Below are positions 27,685 to 39,000 of a stretch of 64,000 nucleotides of DNA, in pieces. The number at the start of each line of letters is the position of its first letter. Position 1 is the first letter of the stretch. A model generated the notes under the pieces. It was not told the DNA's origin. It made no database searches and saw only the letters and a program-made list of their open reading frames with translations. Source of the stretch: Pyrocephalus nanus (Eukaryota > Chordata > Aves > Passeriformes > Tyrannidae); NCBI GenBank assembly GCA_038380795.1, contig CM076267.1, forward strand, positions 14,863,501 through 14,927,500, written 5' to 3'. The translations under genes were made by a program, and so were the position numbers.

Positions 27685-27770
27685 TCAGCATTTGCAGAGC
27701 ACCTAGCTTTGAAGTGGTTTTAGTGTTTTACAGTTGAGCAAGAACCCCTTACAGCATTCCTAGAAGGAAG
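27685..27770 (+). mobile_element. Possible MIR 5'-core fragment
   Basis: GCATTTGCAGAGCACCTAGC followed by GTGTTTTACAGTTGAGCAAG and CCTTACAGCATTCCTAGAAG echoes MIR core order (size-class GCACCTACT, GCTTTACA, CAACCCTATGAGG). Divergence is high. Confidence 0.35.
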
Positions 27771-30700
27771 TGAAGATCTCCAGTCCTGCTTCATGGTGGC
27801 ATGAAATGGTCCTTTGTATCACTACAGGTGAATCCAGGTCCAGAGAGACTATATCTAGATGTAGCAGCTATGTGCCCACTGGATGTCCTTGTCCCCGTAT
27901 AATTTATGGAGGTCTAATCAATGTTGACAGCAGAGCCCCGGGAGTGAGTCAGCTGAGCAAATGTAGGTGTCTAGCTCTCCAGCTCCACTGAATGTATTGA
28001 CTGGGGCACAATTACCTATCTCAAGATGTTTTTCACTAAGAAATCATTGTGTAGGCATGAGTCAAGCTCTTGATTTTTCACTGCCTAGACATCCAGTCCA
28101 CATGCAGACACCTACGTTGTGACACTCACATTGAGGTGTCTGCAATTCAGAGCCGTGTCCCACCTCGGTGATGTGACCAGAATCACGGCTTATTTACAAA
28201 GCTCAGAGGAGAAGATGAGATCTCTGCTTGCTCTTCATCCTCTTTCGTCCGCTTGAACTGGAAGAGAAACCTCCTCTAGTCAAGCCAACACCATAGGGGA
28301 ACTGCTCTAAAAGTGTCCTCTTAGAGCCAGAGAGCAACCCTCTACCTTGGTTGGGACCTGTTATCCAGTGACCAAGCTGCCTCCTTGATTCTAAAATCTG
28401 AGGGTTTTTAATACTGATCTCTAGGTTAGCTGTCACCTGAGAGGACTGTGTTTGCTACTCAGTTCCCCACACCGTTCTATTTCTTTTTCTCCAGCAGGAA
28501 GGCAAACCCTGGCTCTTGCAGGAAGCAGAGACTCCCCCCTCCGAGCACTCATGGAGACAGGCCATGTGGTTTTCCTCCATATCACACTGTGCTATTTGCT
28601 TGGATATCTTCAAACATTAGGTGAACACCACCCTGCCCAGGAACTTTTCTTTACCACTTGTGCTGTCCAGCAAGGGCTCACTACTGTTTCATAGTCACAG
28701 CCCTGACATCCTAGTGTCAGAAAGTGCTCAAGCCTAAACCAAGTTCTGAAATATCCTTGTATCTTGGATCTTTCCAGGTCAGCCTGCTTTCATGACCTGC
28801 TGAACTTCCTGGATGGTCAGTCAGATGGAAAGATCTTTTTCAGTGGGTGAACACCAAGCGCTGACAAGAGGACTGAAACAATAGAAGACACGCAGGCCTG
28901 ATCTGCGAGCCATTGTGATTCAGCACAGTTGTGATACACTGCTAATCACCACACTGCACTGGACATGCCATGCACATATTACTGGGAGGAACAGCCAAAG
29001 TGCAGATCTGTAACTGGAAATGTACCAGTAACAGCAAAGAGTAGTCATATTCCAAAGGAACACTTTACTCACAGCGACATCCCTGGATGGGGGAGCTCTT
29101 GGCTGCTGTGTTGTGTCTCCAACCCCGTAGTGAGCTCAGCAGAGTCCTCCAGGAAAATGCCTGGCAGCAGCTGAAACTCTGCTGCATCTGCTCCACAGCC
29201 CAGATGTGCACCATGCCATCAATCTGCCCTCTGCAGGAAAACGTGACCCTCAAATGACCACTTAATCCCCTTCTCAATCCAATTTGGCTCAGCCATGTGG
29301 CATCTGCCTTCTCCCACGCTGCCACAAACACTTAGAGCCAGTCCCTGCTCCACAGTGAGCGCTGGGATCAGCACACACTGCGGCACTGCCTGGGGGCTGG
29401 CTGCTGCCTGGAGACTGTGAAGAACCTCCAAAGACAGAGGGGTTGTGGAGTGTGCTGGTGGGAACCGAGGTCCCTGACCCCCGTGGTGTTCTGACCATCT
29501 CATACAAGCCCTGAAGCCCAGAAGCAGAGCAATGCACTGGAGATACCTACCTCCAATGCTGCTGTGCACATTTCAGGAGTGAAGGAAAACAGCTCAAGGC
29601 AATGTAGACACAGTGATTTAAAAGGAAACAGATGAAAGACGGTCACATGAGTGCAGATGTGTCCCAGCAGTTGTGCCATAAGTATTTACAGGTAGTTAGG
29701 TATCTGGCAAAAATCCCTCTCTCTCCTTTGACAGGATATAAATCACAGGAAGGGCTATTATTCATGCTGCAGCCCACCCATTAGATGTGAATCTGTGTCA
29801 GAGGGTACCAAACAGTGTTGACCAGAAGGACTCGTGGGTTTTACCTCACCCTGGGAATAAATACTACAGGGCAGTCTGAGAAAGGGGACTCAGTGGGTGA
29901 ATGTTTGTTCCAAACATGGTTAAGGCAGGTCAAATGGGAGGGATCTGGATGGTTTTCCCAATCTCCATGAATTTGTGCAGCCTCCTTTTGACTCATCAGC
30001 ACCTCCAGCATACCAACAGCTAAGGACCTTAGGAGCATTTACTTAGGGATAAAGACCTTGGCCTGTACTGGTGGTTGGTGACTGTATGAAAATGCAAAAC
30101 AGCTGTCAGTGGAAGTGAGTTTTGAACTCCAAGTTGTTTCATTTCCAGCTGAGCACATTTTCTCTTATTTTACAGGATACAGAAAGAACATACTCTCTTG
30201 TGCCTAAGCACCACTCCTTGTCTCTGCAATACAACAGAACAAACAGCCTAATCAGGCCAAAATGCAGAGCATGCTGAAAAACTGGGAACATTCAGGATGT
30301 AGTTGAGAGAAGGTGAAAATCTCCCCTGTAGCCTAGGAGGGCTGGTATTGCTGCTCCAATCACACATTGCTTAGGGGTAGAGGATTATCTGGTGAGAAAA
30401 GACAGAGTTACGTTCCCCTCTTGGAGACATATCACCTGGAGAGGGATGAGTTACAGATCCCTGACCCCCATTTGAAGGAGACACAAATGTGGGGAAAAGC
30501 TGAACTGGAGAAGCAAGGAGCTGATGAATGGCATTGGGCTTTTTTGGTGGCACGGGGATAGCCCATGGGAACGAATGAGGCTCCATGAGGTACAACATGG
30601 CCTTGTGCTGATCAGAGAAGCAGAGTATGTGTTTTCCAGCTTTGTCTGTCCCAAGATCATCCCCCTGCATCTTCTGTTTCATCACAGAAACCCAATCTCA

Positions 30701-31899
30701 GTAGCCTTCTCACATCCATTACAAGGAAAAATAGCTGGATCCAACCCAAACAGAAAACAGAGCCACGCTATGGCAGCAAACCTCCTGCCAGCTTCAGAGA
30801 TTGCGACATTTGCCCCATATGTTTCTGATCCTCCCAAACACACGCAGAGCAGCTCAGTTACACACACACATTTGTATGCCTTTGCAAATCATCTCTGATG
30901 TGGGGCCTCTCAGAGTGCTCCTTGGAAACCCATAAGCCTGTAGCAGTCCCTGCATCCCCTTTGGCTTACTACAGCAGTAAGAACTTCTGAAGAGTCCCAG
31001 CAGCTTAGCTCACTTTCCTACTGACAGACGCACTTTGGATGCCTCTGATCGAAATTCCTGCTCTTTTAAGTTGCACAGAATTATTTCTGATATTCTCTCT
31101 GCCATTCATGATCACTTAACTGGTCTACAATTTTTCCCCTGGTCATCTGGCTCTCCAATCCAGCTGAGTTTGCTACAGTGATGGAGTAACATGTAGGGTT
31201 CTGCAGGCTTGGGGAAGAGGTGCTGCCATCAACTACCAGTTACCAAAGATAATGGTTCACACATTGAAGTCATCCCAAGTAGTGCTGCAACAACCTCCTC
31301 CATGCCTGTGCTGCCTGAAGGGCAAGTACCATCCAGCTGTCTGCGACTGCCCTGTTGGGAAGTGCCCTTGAAAGAGGTGGACTGAAATAACAGATCTTGG
31401 ACTGGGGTCAGTGGAGAAGCCTCTAAAACTTTTATTATGCAGTTCCTTTGTTTTCCAAAGTGTACAGTTTTCTGAAATACTATGGTACTGCATTTAAACT
31501 TGCTAGTTCAGCTTCTGCTGGCAGATGGATCTTTTTCTTGCCTTTTCGAAAAGAGAATTAAGAACAAAGACAACAGCAAAACCAGAAGTTCTCAGAGCAA
31601 TGGAGCCAAATAATGTGTAGGTCCCCCCTGAATTGAACTTGGGAGTAAAGTGGCTTCTTTGATGTCTAGTAGTTGTGGACCTGTTATGACAGTTCCCCTC
31701 CATAACACCACAAACCCAATATGGGGGGTATGCCCCCTTGGCCACACATTTTCATGCAACTCATAAGAGCTTAGGAGTTCTGCAGCCTTTATTTATCAAA
31801 GGTGGGTGAATTTGGCAGAGAAGTTTAAATGTCACAGAGTGTATCTTGTGGATTTATAAACAGAACTGACATGGATAAGTACTGATGCTTAGGGAAGCA

Positions 31900-32200
31900 A
31901 GTAAGAAAAAGAAAAAAGAATATTTTTCATTTTTATTAAAGCATATCTTGGGACAGATTTTGAACAGCTTTCCAGGCAAATTAATTGAAGGCAGAAAGCA
32001 AAAATGGCCATAGAAATGGCTGTAAGCTTCCAGAAAGCAGCAACTGAAACATACTGCTTCTGTTTGTTATTAAGAGCCTAATGGCTGTTTTTGCAGTAAT
32101 TAGACATTGTATAATAAATTTCAGTTATATTGCATATTTTTGAGGATTTGTAATTTTTCAAAATCTGCTTTTGTAAAGTTGAAAACCTTAGTTACAGATC
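31900..32200. promoter_or_regulatory. Candidate conserved non-coding element, AT-rich
   Basis: AT-rich but not low-complexity, with AGTAATTAGACATTG, TATTGCATA and AAATTAATTGAAGG. The texture resembles deeply conserved vertebrate enhancers. No conservation data are available here. Confidence 0.22.
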
Positions 32201-32831
32201 TCTTTTTGCTTATCCTTCTGTTCAATTTAAACAGAAACAGTTCTTGCTCAATCACGCTTTTCTACAACCAGCATTTCTATAAGACTCAGATTTAAAATAG
32301 TATCACCTCTTGGAGGTTTATTGGATCAAGAAGTGTCCTGGCTATGACAAAGAGAAATATCTGAGCCATTGCTATTATTAGCAGTGTTTGTTCTCATTCT
32401 TCAAACTATAGAGGGGAAGCTATTTTCCCTTGTTATTTATCTGACTACCATTACAAAAATCTCAGCCCCTGTCCAAATCCATCCTGGGGAATTAGAGCAG
32501 ACATTTAATCCTATCTTTCGCACAAGCTCTTCCTAAAATCACTGTAAAAACTATGGGGAGATCTTACTGCTGTCTTCAGCCACCTCATAGAAAGGTACAG
32601 CAAGAAAGCCAGGCTCTTCTCCAAGCTGCATGGTTACAAGACAAGAGGAAACAGATACAATTTGAAACATAAGAAATTTGATTATAAATAAAAAATAGAA
32701 ACCTCACACTTTCACCATAAGGGAGGTCAAACATTAAACCAGGAGCCAGAGGGGTGTGTGGAATAATTGTCTTCTGAGCTATCCAGCTCTGGATATCTGG
32801 GTATCTGATCTGGTCAGATCTGCTTGAGTAG

Positions 32832-32896
32832 GCATTGAACAAGATGACCTCCTAAGGTTTCTGCATCCGAAATTATTCTGAAGTTGTGTGATTTTG
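32832..32896 (+). mobile_element. Degenerate CR1 3' tail
   Basis: CATTGAACAAGATGACCTCC, then AAATTATTCTGAAGTTGTGT follows the CR1 3' end pattern (GGACCAGATGACCTC... AATTATTCTATGATTCT) with many substitutions. Confidence 0.6.
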
Positions 32897-33718
32897 TTTG
32901 ATCTGAGCTACAATACTCAGAATTGTCATCATCACCTGACATTTGCATCACATGCCTGAGCACACCTTCAAAGAGATGAGGCTCTTGTCTGGTATCCCCA
33001 AGAGAAAGGTGAAAGAAGAAATCTTATGAATAGATGCAGGTTGGGAAGGCCAGGGATTCTCCTGCAGATTTCACGTGTCTGCAAGAAGGGCAAGAAATTA
33101 ACCATAAGGAATGGGAAAGAGAATAACGATGGCAGCTGGGCCAGGTCATGACAATTTAGCAAGCTGGACTTTATGTAGAAGTCCTCACTGCAGGGTATGG
33201 GGGCTGTAGAAATGTTTTTCTTAGAAATGATGTAGCCATCTCATCTATGAAGAAAATTTTCCAAATGTGGGTTAAATGTAGGTGACAGCACTTCTGCTCT
33301 CATATGTCAGAGGAGGCTATGAACTGTGTTTTTCCTAACTAGCTGAATCCCATGAGTGTTTTTCCAGGCTGAAAGTTTCTTGCTTTTAATCTGATGTGGA
33401 GTAAAACTGTCTTCAAACACAGAACTTTTTCCATGAGGGAAATCTTCTCTGCCAGCTAGCCCAAGGGTTTTTGAAGCTGGTTTCTAAGGATGCATACAGT
33501 ACACAGTACTTTCTGTGACAGAAAAGACAAAAGTTGATATGCATAGACAGTTTCAGTTCTCTTGTTTCCCCAGATTTTCTCCTTGGGCACTGCAATAATA
33601 TCCCATTGTTGGGAGATCTGAAAATCAAGATGGGATATTTCTTCTCCAGTCCTTGTACAGCTATTAACCTTCAAGCAGGAATTTCATTCAGGGAACTTAT
33701 TTAGCTGCTATTATAGAG

Positions 33719-33778
33719 AGGTTCAGACTAGACTGGCCCAATAACTCCCTCTGGCCCTAAATCTTGTACGATTGCATG
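33719..33778 (+). mobile_element. Ancient CR1 3' tail (older amniote type)
   Basis: AGGTTCAGACTAGACTGGCC followed by CCCTCTGGCCCTAAATCTTG resembles the 3' end of older amniote CR1 lineages (GACTAGATGACC... CCTTCTGGCCTTAAAATCT) rather than the younger bird CR1 tails elsewhere in the window. Confidence 0.55.
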
Positions 33779-35415
33779 TCTCTTCAATGTTAAGGAAATG
33801 TTGGGTTTTAATGTCCTGAATGTGAAGTCTTTAGGGCAAGAAAAGCCTTTGCTTCACTTCTCGGTGCAGTGCTTGACATACTGACATCCTGTAAAGGTTA
33901 CTATAGTATTAAAATAAAGAATGGTCTAGAGGCCAGAAGCACCCATAACTCTCCTTCTGCCTCTTGTGCAAACCCTCTCTTTAATTACTTAACTTAGCTA
34001 TTTCTCTCCAATACAGTATTTTATTATTACCTACTTTTCTTGAATGCTCATCTGATCCGTCTTAATGTTCTTTTAATATCACTTGGAATGGGATAATAAT
34101 ATTCTTGTACTTTTCCAGCACTTTAAATCCTGATAGGTCCTAGTGTGCTTAACAAGGAGAAGAGGGAAGTGCTTCATTCATCAGACAGTGCAAGGTCATG
34201 CAACATATCAGTCAAGCTGAGAAGAACACCTGACACAAGAAAAAGCAGTGAGGTGTTTGGAGGGGAAGCTTTAGCCCATCACCCTCCAACTTGCAGAAAG
34301 TGAAAACCATCCACTGAGCTTTAGTTCACCACCTGCATGAAATTGCTGGGTAGGTGCTGATGTGATGTGGGTGAAGTGTCAGCAGGATTTCTGTGTGCTG
34401 ATGCTGTGTTTTATGTCTTCAACAGATTCTTCCACACACCTTTCTTAGCTCTCCCAAAGACTGAGAATTAGAGTAAAAAACTATACAGGACCTGTCTTGG
34501 TAAGGACAGGGAACACTGATGGGCAGGGACATGCACATGGAAGTTCTTGGAAAACAACTTCTTCCATCAAGATACCAGTCAAAGAAGGGAGCTGCTTGGT
34601 TTTGACTCAAGGGAAGCAGGGCAATGCCTGTGCCAGGAAGTTGGAGAAAGAGGGATCACAGAAATGAAGGCAAGAAACGAGGATCTGAGCAAGTATTTGT
34701 GAAACCCTAAAGTAAGCAAATGAAGACCTAGGCACAACATGAATACACAACAAGAAATAAGAGAAAAGAATCTCAAGCTGGGGGTAGGGTTAATGCCCAA
34801 GTGACACTGTTAGTACAAGAAGGTGGAGGAAATGTGAGCCACCCAAACCATAAAGTGATTGGAGAGGCAGGAGATAAGCGGGTCATGGGGGCAACATTTC
34901 AAACAGGACTGGCAAGAGCCCTAAATCTGCCAGAATAGCCATATTCAGCCTTGCTGAGAGTGGCTTTAACTGGGGCAGAGAGCAGACACCTAAACTGAAG
35001 TAGTGAGGATCCACTGCTCCTCTTCCAGGTAGCTATAAACGGGCAGTGACAGGACCAGCCCCAGCCATAAGTCTTATCTACGGCAGTCAAGGGATCCTTA
35101 AAGAAAAGCACAGCTGCTCCTCCAGGCTTTTCCTCCCAACTCTCCTCAGGAGGCAAGGCAGAAGAGCTCAAGTCATTAATGACCTGAAAGATTCAACAGA
35201 CTTAATGCTCAGCGCATCCACAGCCCTCCTGGAAGGGGCTGCTACTGGGGAAAAAGGGATACAATTCAGTAAGGCCAAATACAGCTACTCCACTGAGACA
35301 GTAATGCCAAGTGCACAGAGCCAGGATGGAGAACTGCCCAAGAAGCAGCTCTGAAGGACATGGAGACCATATTGGATCATGAGTTGAGTAACAATCAATA
35401 ATCTTCTGCTGTTTC

Positions 35416-35458
35416 ATAAATAAATAAATAAATAAACAAGTAAATGAATAAATAAATA
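35416..35458. repeat. (TAAA)n microsatellite
   Basis: About ten TAAA-type units, interrupted near 35436-35447 by ACAAG and ATGAA variants. Confidence 0.95.
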
Positions 35459-35596
35459 GAGCAAACATTACCCTGGAATGGATGACTTCTGTTACTTGTT
35501 AAACAAGATTCAAGACCTTTCTGCACTGCTCAGCACTGACAAGGATTCAGCTGGAGAATTATTTCCAGTGCATTTAAAGCAAAATATGGACCACTG

Positions 35597-35955
35597 GGTG
35601 AGAGTCCAGAGGATAACACCAAGGATGATTAGCATTCTAGAAAACGGGTCATAAGAGCAAAGGCAGAATTGGAATTATTTGGCCTAGAGAAGAACAGGGA
35701 GTGTTATGGCTTCAACAGTCACCTGAACTTGTCCTGAAAGGATGAATTTTCACTGTGTACCTACTGGAAAATGCCTTCAGTTACTTACTTCTTGGAAAAT
35801 AAGTAAAGGTAAAAATTATCTGTTGTTCTCCTAATGGGAGGGCAAGAAGAAAGGAGCTTCAGCAGGAAAGATAGATTCTACAACCATACTCATGTTTAAG
35901 AACTGGTTAGATTAGCCTCAGGATTTTGGATGGGTGGACTCATTCTCTTAAGACC
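35597..35955 (+). mobile_element. Old CR1 LINE fragment
   Basis: AGTCCAGAGGATAACACCAA, ATTCTAGAAAACGGGTCATA, GAATTGGAATTATTTGGCCT and AGAGAAGAACAGGG occur in the same order as the end of CR1 ORF2 in older amniote CR1 lineages. They are followed by a decayed 3' UTR (AGGAAAGATAGATTCTA; GGTTAGATTAGCCTC). No intact frame remains. Confidence 0.7.
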
Positions 35956-36005
35956 TGGGCAGTGCCCTGTGCTTGGACATGATTAGTGCATGGATTAAAA
36001 AACAG

Positions 36006-36047
36006 AAGCTAAACCCACATAGTACCAAGCTAAACCCACATAGTACC
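36006..36047 (+). repeat. Perfect 21-bp tandem duplication
   Basis: AAGCTAAACCCACATAGTACC is present twice, head to tail, with no mismatch. This is a recent local duplication. Confidence 0.95.
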
Positions 36048-36049
36048 AG

Positions 36050-39000
36050 GGGTACAATGGCAGTCACAAGGAACAACTTCACAGAGGCTGCAGCCACAGG
36101 ACTCTTCAGGCCATGAGGGCAAACACCTACAAATGCTTAATTCACTATAAGCCTTAAAGGTGCCTCTAACACTCATCTCTTAGCTAATTGGCACATACTT
36201 TTGCAGGGACAGGTGACCCCATGGCCTTACCTTAAACGTAAACACGCTGCCAATCAAGCAATCCGTGATAAGCTTCTGCTAAGAGTGACACGCAAGGACA
36301 CCGCAAAGACAGTAGCAGTCCCTGGCCTCCAAACTGGTGTAATATCAAGTTTATTTTCTCTCCTGTTCTGCAAAATTGTTTTGTATATGGACTTGCTAGT
36401 CTAAATGTCTGTGATTCCATGGTAAAGAGTAAGTCAGTCCAATTCTCCAACCATAATGGAAGTTCGCCAGGAAGTTCTTCTACAGAGGAGACAAAGCTTT
36501 TTCAGGGAGTTTACACAGTTTTCTCCAACCACAGCCTGGTTTCTCCAACAAACACAAGGCACTAGATGCAGGTAAGAATAAAACATAGTCATATCATCAG
36601 TGTTCAAGCTGCACACAGAGGAGGCTTGGATATGATGGTAAATAGGCCATAGGAAAACCTGTGTAGAGTAGAACCAGATAGGATGGGTGGGGCCAAGATC
36701 TGATGCGTGAATTGACTTTAGCCAAGAAGAAGAGAAAGAAGAGGAGGTGAGAGAAAACCACCAAAGAGCATAAATGAGAAATGACATGAGAGAAGAAAAT
36801 ACGTGTGAGGATTTCAGGGTATGGGCCCTGCCACTGGAATCAGTCTGCCCACCATGATTTTGCCTTACCCTTTCTCACAGAGGGGCATGGGGACAGCCCA
36901 TTTATAATCTACATACATTTCCAGGTCTTGCTGTTATTTTCTTCATCAGAAGAAAGTCATCACTCATCGCTCTCCACTGCCAAATATGTAATCTGTTCTA
37001 CTGCAACCAGTGATAAATCAGAAAAGGATAAAAGGTAGGTTGTGAAAAGATGGGGGAAGATAAGAAAGTCTTCAGCATCAAGCAATTCATTTTAGGTAAG
37101 CAATCTTGATTAACAAAGGAAAAGGAGAAAGATAAAAAGTTAACAAGCTATTCTGTAAGTCTGGTTTCCCATGGAAACCATATGATGATGGGGTTGTTCT
37201 TTTTTTGTATAATGGGATACACATTCCCATTAAAGCAGTTGTTCCATCTGAAGCTTTGTCCTCCATGTCCTATAGTGTCTAGCACAGACAATGTTATAAT
37301 CTCTCCCACAACAGGACATTTCTGGCTTTCCTCTTCTTCATCCAGCTAGTTTTCATGAAACTTACAGGAATTTAATCCCTTTCAGATCTCTACTCTCTGC
37401 CAAATTGGCTGAAATTAGCCAATTAGGTTTAGAGAAGGGCTGATGAGCATAAACCAACAGCTACCACATGGCTTTATTCCTTTAGCAATCAGCTCTCTGT
37501 GGAATGGCCACAGATATAGACCAGTAACAATTGTAGTCTATCTTATTATCTTACTCTGGCCTAGGAGTGGTGGAGACACGTGCAGCAGACGCATAGGACA
37601 AGCAGAATCACAGATTTTTGGCACAACCACATTTCTGATTTCAGGACTGGGCCAGCCTTGAATGGAAAAACACAAGTGTGAGCAAAAGACTGCCACAGAG
37701 GAGGCCCTTGCTGGGAATGAAATTTTGCTTGAAAGACAAGCTGAATGCAATTCAGTTTTGTATGAACAGAGCCCTTCCAGAAGCAAGTGTTGCCTTTGTG
37801 GAAATAACAGTGACTCTATAGATGCAAACAATGGAGCTACACGCTTTTGCATTGCTTGTTCTGTCACTAACTGACATCAGCCACTGGTAATCATGGCCTG
37901 AAATGTATATTTAAGAAACAGTGACACAAACACAGACAAGTTCCTTCATGAAGCCTTTTATATGGGGAAAAGTGAAAGAAAAGAAAAACTGCTGCTCAGG
38001 CTAGCTAGTGGCACCGAAATAAATGGGTCAGGAATCAGAGTTTCAGCAGGCACACAAGGTGAAAACCCTGTCTTCTGCAGCAATTAAAAGTCAATGGGAT
38101 TAGTGGCTTTCACTATTATTTATAGAAACCCCGCTGTGTGCACAACATTATTGAAATACAGGGGTCAGGTCCCTGTTACTGGATGCCTACACTTTTGCTG
38201 CTGAAGTTAATGGGAGCTTTGCCAATCAACTCTGTGGCAACAGCATCTAAATCTAAAATAGATGGCATCCTAGGCTCCATTCAGTTGATGGCTCAAGCAA
38301 AGCTTTTGCCAAAGCCAAGAATGTTCTGCTTGCACAGCACAGATTTGATCCTGGGACAGATGAAACAGGAGAATTAACTACAGAGGTGTTAAGATTCAAA
38401 GATGGGAAGGCAGGGAGGTGGACTGAATGTCACAGGAAGCATCTTCTCTTCCTTTCTGTCATAAATTACAATATACAGATTGAAATCTAAACAGCTGCAT
38501 CCCAGAATCTCTTAGTCTTCAGTTTTAGCAGAACTGGCTGTTTTCCAATGAATGATTCTCCTTCTAACACCAAGTTAATGAACCCTGTGGGAATACACCT
38601 ATGAAAGGACATGGATGGGAACCCTGCACTGTCATTCTGTGATTCAGTGTTTGAAAAGAGCATCCTAATGGTCTAGCCAGTTTGGACAGACCCCATGAAA
38701 TACCAGCATCTCCATTCCCAAGTTTTCCTGGCTTTGGACATGCTTGTGATGATGGCTGCACAGTTGTTTCTTCTTCCACTCATTCACTATCACAGTTGTG
38801 TCCTGCATAATGCCACAGCCTGCCTCTTTTCCTCTTCGTCTCACTCCAGAAAACACGCATCTGATTCCCCTTGATCTTACAATGTTGTAAATCAGAAAAC
38901 AGGCATCCCAGAGACCTCCTGCACTCCTCTGTGCTGCTGAGAGACCAGTCTATAGAGTGGCAATATTTCCTGGCTTAGCTCATGCCTTTTCTGCAAATTC

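Larger units (their letters stand above)
10800..32830. other. Intronic sequence, mostly unique
   Basis: No coding exon or RNA gene was recognised. Supported content is limited to MIR-like fragments near 17.95 and 27.7 kb, short duplications near 11.7 and 12.2 kb, and a small AT palindrome at 24.58 kb. Overlapping open frames near 22.7-23.3 kb on the minus strand do not resemble proteins. Confidence 0.6.

Noticed and set aside
34085..34155. CACTTTAAATCC...GTGCTTAACAAGG as an ancient SINE remnant (and a similar GTGCTTTACAAAG near 26080)
   Set aside because: Only one short block resembles a MIR/CORE-type element. This is too little to call.
38625..38650. CATTCTGTGATTCAGTG as a CR1 tail
   Set aside because: The upstream sequence does not match the CR1 3' UTR, so the short similarity is probably chance.
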